Assembly (NCBI GenBank): GCA_947175225.1
Contig: CAMWLX010000022.1
Span: forward strand, 1-18,673
DNA: 18,673 nucleotides
Source of the DNA: an uncultured Porphyromonadaceae bacterium
GTDB taxonomy: Bacteria; Bacteroidota; Bacteroidia; Bacteroidales; Muribaculaceae
Reading direction: 5' to 3'
The translations under genes were made by a program, and so were the position numbers. This document shows, in pieces, positions 16,608 through 18,673 of the stretch; positions within the stretch are counted from its first letter, which is position 1; every line of letters starts with the position of its first letter. Under the pieces are notes generated by a model. It was not told the origin of the DNA. It ran no database searches and saw nothing but the letters and a program-made list of their open reading frames with translations.

Positions 16608-17609
16608 TTAATGAATACCCACGTCTGTTAAAGTATCTTTTATACGGACTGCGAGATGATATGCTAAATTAACCGGCACTGCATTACCAATCATTTTATA
16701 ACCATAATTGAGATCATCGTAAATAAACTTATATTCATCAGGGAAACCCTGTATACGCGCAACCTCCCTAACAGACATTCTCCTATAAAGATATTCTTTC
16801 CCTCTGACAAAAGATTGTTTGTTTGCAGATTCTTTAATCATTTTAGGTGCTTGAGGATGAAGTTGACATTGCCGACCGGATGCTTGGACAGTGAATGCAG
16901 GTTGATCCCAAGATCTTACACGATTGCGCGACATGAAGATTGAAGAAAAGCTCCCGATGAAATATTCATGATTTGGCACAATACAACCTTCTCCATTAGT
17001 CTTATTCTTAGGTAAGGCTGGTATGGCACTATCTCTCAAATCCCATATACAATCTTTTAAGACAGGTTTAGGACTGATAGGGGTAGGATATACGAAATCC
17101 ATTACACCCAAATCCTTTCTAAAACCAACATAAAAGACCCTCTCCCTATCTTCTGCAACTTCATAATCATTTGCATTCAATAGCTTTAAAGAGACATAAT
17201 AGCCAGCTTCATCAAAGAGTTTTAAAAATTCTTGAACAGCAGAAGAATGTCTTTTAGAAAGCATCCCCGAAACATTTTCAGCCACAAAAAACAATGGCCT
17301 TTTGGCTTTTAATATTCTAATATACTCATAGAACAACTGTCCACGCTCATCTTCGATACCCCTCAGTGCTCCACCTTCACTCCAAGATTGACAAGGAGGT
17401 CCGCCGATTATTCCAATAGCATCCATGTCAAATGCATCAGGATTTATCTTTCGAATATCACCTTCTATCAATCTTACATTCGGGAAATTCTCCCTAAATG
17501 TAGGACAGATTTTTTTATCATACTCATTGGCAAACACAGTTTCAAAACCAGCCTTATGAAAGCCTAAATCAAGTCCTCCTGCTCCACTGAATAAACTAAT
17601 CAACTGCAT
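16608..17609 (-). CDS. DNA cytosine-5 methyltransferase, M.HaeIII type (predicted GGCC)
   Basis: Type II modification enzyme that should methylate the inner C of GGCC and protect host DNA from the partner endonuclease. The start at 17609 gives MQLISLFSGAGGLDLGF, which is motif I at the very N-terminus as in M.HaeIII; the frame extends 15 codons further but into the endonuclease gene. Other motifs: GGPPCQSW (69-76, catalytic Cys73), ENV (111-113), the motif VIII region (149-157), and GYKMIGNAVPVNLA (303-316, motif X). The target-recognition region (about 200-275), with NHEYFIGS, FMSRNRVR and VQASGRQCQLHPQAP, closely recalls M.HaeIII. Oddities: the usual DYGxxQxRxR reads DYExxExRxR (Glu150, Glu153). 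The start is one base after the endonuclease stop, so translation is probably coupled. It is AT-rich relative to the PUL. Confidence 0.93.
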   Translation of the reverse strand: MQLISLFSGAGGLDLGFHKAGFETVFANEYDKKICPTFRENFPNVRLIEGDIRKINPDAFDMDAIGIIGGPPCQSWSEGGALRGIEDERGQLFYEYIRILKAKRPLFFVAENVSGMLSKRHSSAVQEFLKLFDEAGYYVSLKLLNANDYEVAEDRERVFYVGFRKDLGVMDFVYPTPISPKPVLKDCIWDLRDSAIPALPKNKTNGEGCIVPNHEYFIGSFSSIFMSRNRVRSWDQPAFTVQASGRQCQLHPQAPKMIKESANKQSFVRGKEYLYRRMSVREVARIQGFPDEYKFIYDDLNYGYKMIGNAVPVNLAYHLAVRIKDTLTDVGIH

Positions 17610-17610
17610 A

Positions 17611-18579
17611 CTATTGAAAAATATATTGAGTAAAAAGAATAGGTGGATTCCCAAGAAGATTAATATCGAACTTTAGCGATCTTTCTACCTTTCTACTGGC
17701 ACTGTGAATTCTGAATGATATTTCCCATCCTCCATCTAATATCATATTTAATGTATTATTTGAATTCTGTTTAAATTCAAGCTCCACCATACGCGTAGGA
17801 TAATTTATTTTTGGAACACGATACGCACTTTTACATCCCATATATGACTTGTTGAGCTTTCCTTTGATATTGAAAGCCTTTACAACGACCATATTATGCT
17901 TATCGTCTTTGATGATCTTATAAAATGGATTTGTCCCTATCAAATATTTAATCAGTTTTTTTGGAACATCCGAGTATTCACTACATATACGCAGAAGTTC
18001 TTTTCTAAATGCCTTTAAGATGGGTAGATAGATATCTTTTTCTTTTGAAGCGCCTAAATCATTCCAAGTATATCCCTGAGCTATATGGCTTTCTATCAGA
18101 GAAAAGATTGGTTTTATATCATTCCAATAAGTAGACGAACATGCATATCCTAACCATACTTTTCCAAAATCCAAATCTTTGCCTAAACGAGAATGTTTCA
18201 CTGCATCATTGTTATTTTTTGCAGAAAAACCGATTTCCCAAGATGGATTGACATGAGAAAAAACCACATCCCTAACATCTCCAACTTCCCCTGAAGCATC
18301 GCTATTCAACGCAATTTTTAATACATCATCTTTTTTCCCCGGGGTTATCAAGCCCGGTTCAATCTTAACCAAAGATGAAATCGTATTATAAGCGGCATTA
18401 TCGAATCTTTGTTTGTCGGAATCCTGAAAAGTATCATAGAAAGATTTCGCAATTCTCAACGCATCACTCTCCACCCATTCTACAGGAATACCCATTGAAG
18501 AGATGTAGTCATAATACGTGCGGGCTATTGCATATTCAAAAGCCTTTCCATTTTTTACCTGTTTTCCCGACGATGCCAT
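17611..18579 (-). CDS. Type II restriction endonuclease, HaeIII family (predicted GGCC)
   Basis: Predicted partner of the adjacent M.HaeIII-type methyltransferase, cutting unmethylated GGCC. The 322-residue length is close to that of R.HaeIII. The recognisable family core is GEVGDVRDVVFSH (98-109) followed by WEIGFSAKNNNDAVKHSRLG (114-133). The conserved acidic residues and Lys121 there are the probable catalytic centre. The N-terminus, with NGKAFEYAIARTYYDYI, also fits the family. The start ATG at 18579 follows a perfect promoter. It is the first gene of the operon and its TAG stop is followed after one base by the methyltransferase ATG. No controller (C) protein gene is seen. The strongly AT-rich sequence compared with the PUL suggests acquisition by transfer. 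The assignment rests on motif recall plus the very clear methyltransferase partner. Confidence 0.85.
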   Translation of the reverse strand: MASSGKQVKNGKAFEYAIARTYYDYISSMGIPVEWVESDALRIAKSFYDTFQDSDKQRFDNAAYNTISSLVKIEPGLITPGKKDDVLKIALNSDASGEVGDVRDVVFSHVNPSWEIGFSAKNNNDAVKHSRLGKDLDFGKVWLGYACSSTYWNDIKPIFSLIESHIAQGYTWNDLGASKEKDIYLPILKAFRKELLRICSEYSDVPKKLIKYLIGTNPFYKIIKDDKHNMVVVKAFNIKGKLNKSYMGCKSAYRVPKINYPTRMVELEFKQNSNNTLNMILDGGWEISFRIHSASRKVERSLKFDINLLGNPPILFTQYIFQ

Positions 18580-18639
18580 ATCTTAGCAGTAGAATTGATA
18601 AAAAAGTTGATTATTCTATCCTTTATTTAAATCTCAATG

Positions 18640-18671
18640 CAAAGTTAATCATTTTAGAAGATTTAAACAAA
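18640..18671 (-). promoter_or_regulatory. Promoter of the restriction-modification operon
   Basis: On the minus strand, TTTG (18668-18671), exactly 20 bases, then TAACTTTG (18640-18647) is a full match to the Bacteroidota consensus TTTG/TANNTTTG. Transcription should begin near 18633, about 54 bases before the endonuclease ATG. The window ends two bases beyond the -33 box, so any upstream control element is out of view. Confidence 0.65.
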
Positions 18672-18673
18672 TC

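Noticed and set aside
16605..16614. Palindrome TCATTAATGA between the convergent HTCS and methyltransferase genes
   Set aside because: Only 10 bases, overlaps the methyltransferase stop codon, no U-tract; not convincing as a terminator.
17610..17654. Longer N-terminus for the methyltransferase starting at 17654
   Set aside because: It would overlap the endonuclease gene; motif I begins immediately at the internal Met, as in M.HaeIII.
1..18673. tRNA, rRNA, CRISPR array, insertion-sequence transposase or integrase
   Set aside because: No cloverleaf, regular repeat-spacer pattern or transposase motifs were seen on either strand.

Overview
The window looks like a chromosomal segment of a gut Bacteroidales bacterium. 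The evidence is a SusC/SusD pair, two hybrid two-component system (HTCS) regulators, and promoters of the Bacteroidota type (TTTG-like -33 and TANNTTTG -7) in place of sigma70 promoters. A Muribaculaceae-like host would fit the protein style, but that is only an impression. The polysaccharide utilization genes have moderate GC; the last 2 kb is clearly AT-richer.

Region 1 (1-11864, + strand) is a fructan-type polysaccharide utilization locus (PUL). Its order is HTCS with a periplasmic sugar-binding sensor (103-2877), SusC-like TonB-dependent transporter (3128-6166), SusD-like glycan-binding lipoprotein (6189-7868), SusE-position surface glycan-binding lipoprotein with a DUF4960-like C-terminal half (7951-9432), and a LamG + GH32 glycoside hydrolase (9528-11864). 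The set resembles the Bacteroides thetaiotaomicron fructan locus (BT1754-BT1765): the sensor type, the DUF4960 binding protein and GH32 all point to beta-fructans (levan or inulin). No fructokinase or inner-membrane fructose transporter lies in the window. The hydrolase has Glu where GH32 normally has its nucleophile Asp.

Region 2 (11865-13492) holds a 24-bp perfect hairpin, probably a bidirectional terminator, followed by a convergent minus-strand gene for an AAA-ATPase-like / PD-(D/E)XK protein of unknown function. This family is common and multi-copy in Bacteroidales. It separates the hydrolase from the second regulator.

Region 3 (13493-16585) is a 330-base control region with a striking nested palindrome over a promoter, followed by a second HTCS paralogous to the first. 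Its sensor pocket motifs differ from those of the first, so the locus may integrate two sugar signals.

Region 4 (16608-18673, - strand) is an AT-rich type II restriction-modification operon of the HaeIII family (predicted GGCC). The endonuclease is first and the cytosine-5 methyltransferase starts one base after its stop codon. A textbook Bacteroidota promoter sits at the extreme right edge. This module was probably acquired horizontally. The methyltransferase carries two unusual Glu residues in motif VIII.

Working model: SusC/D and the binding protein capture and import fructan oligosaccharides, the GH32 enzyme cuts them, and released sugar is sensed by one or both HTCS proteins, which activate the susC promoter (good -7, no -33, preceded by an 11-bp inverted repeat).
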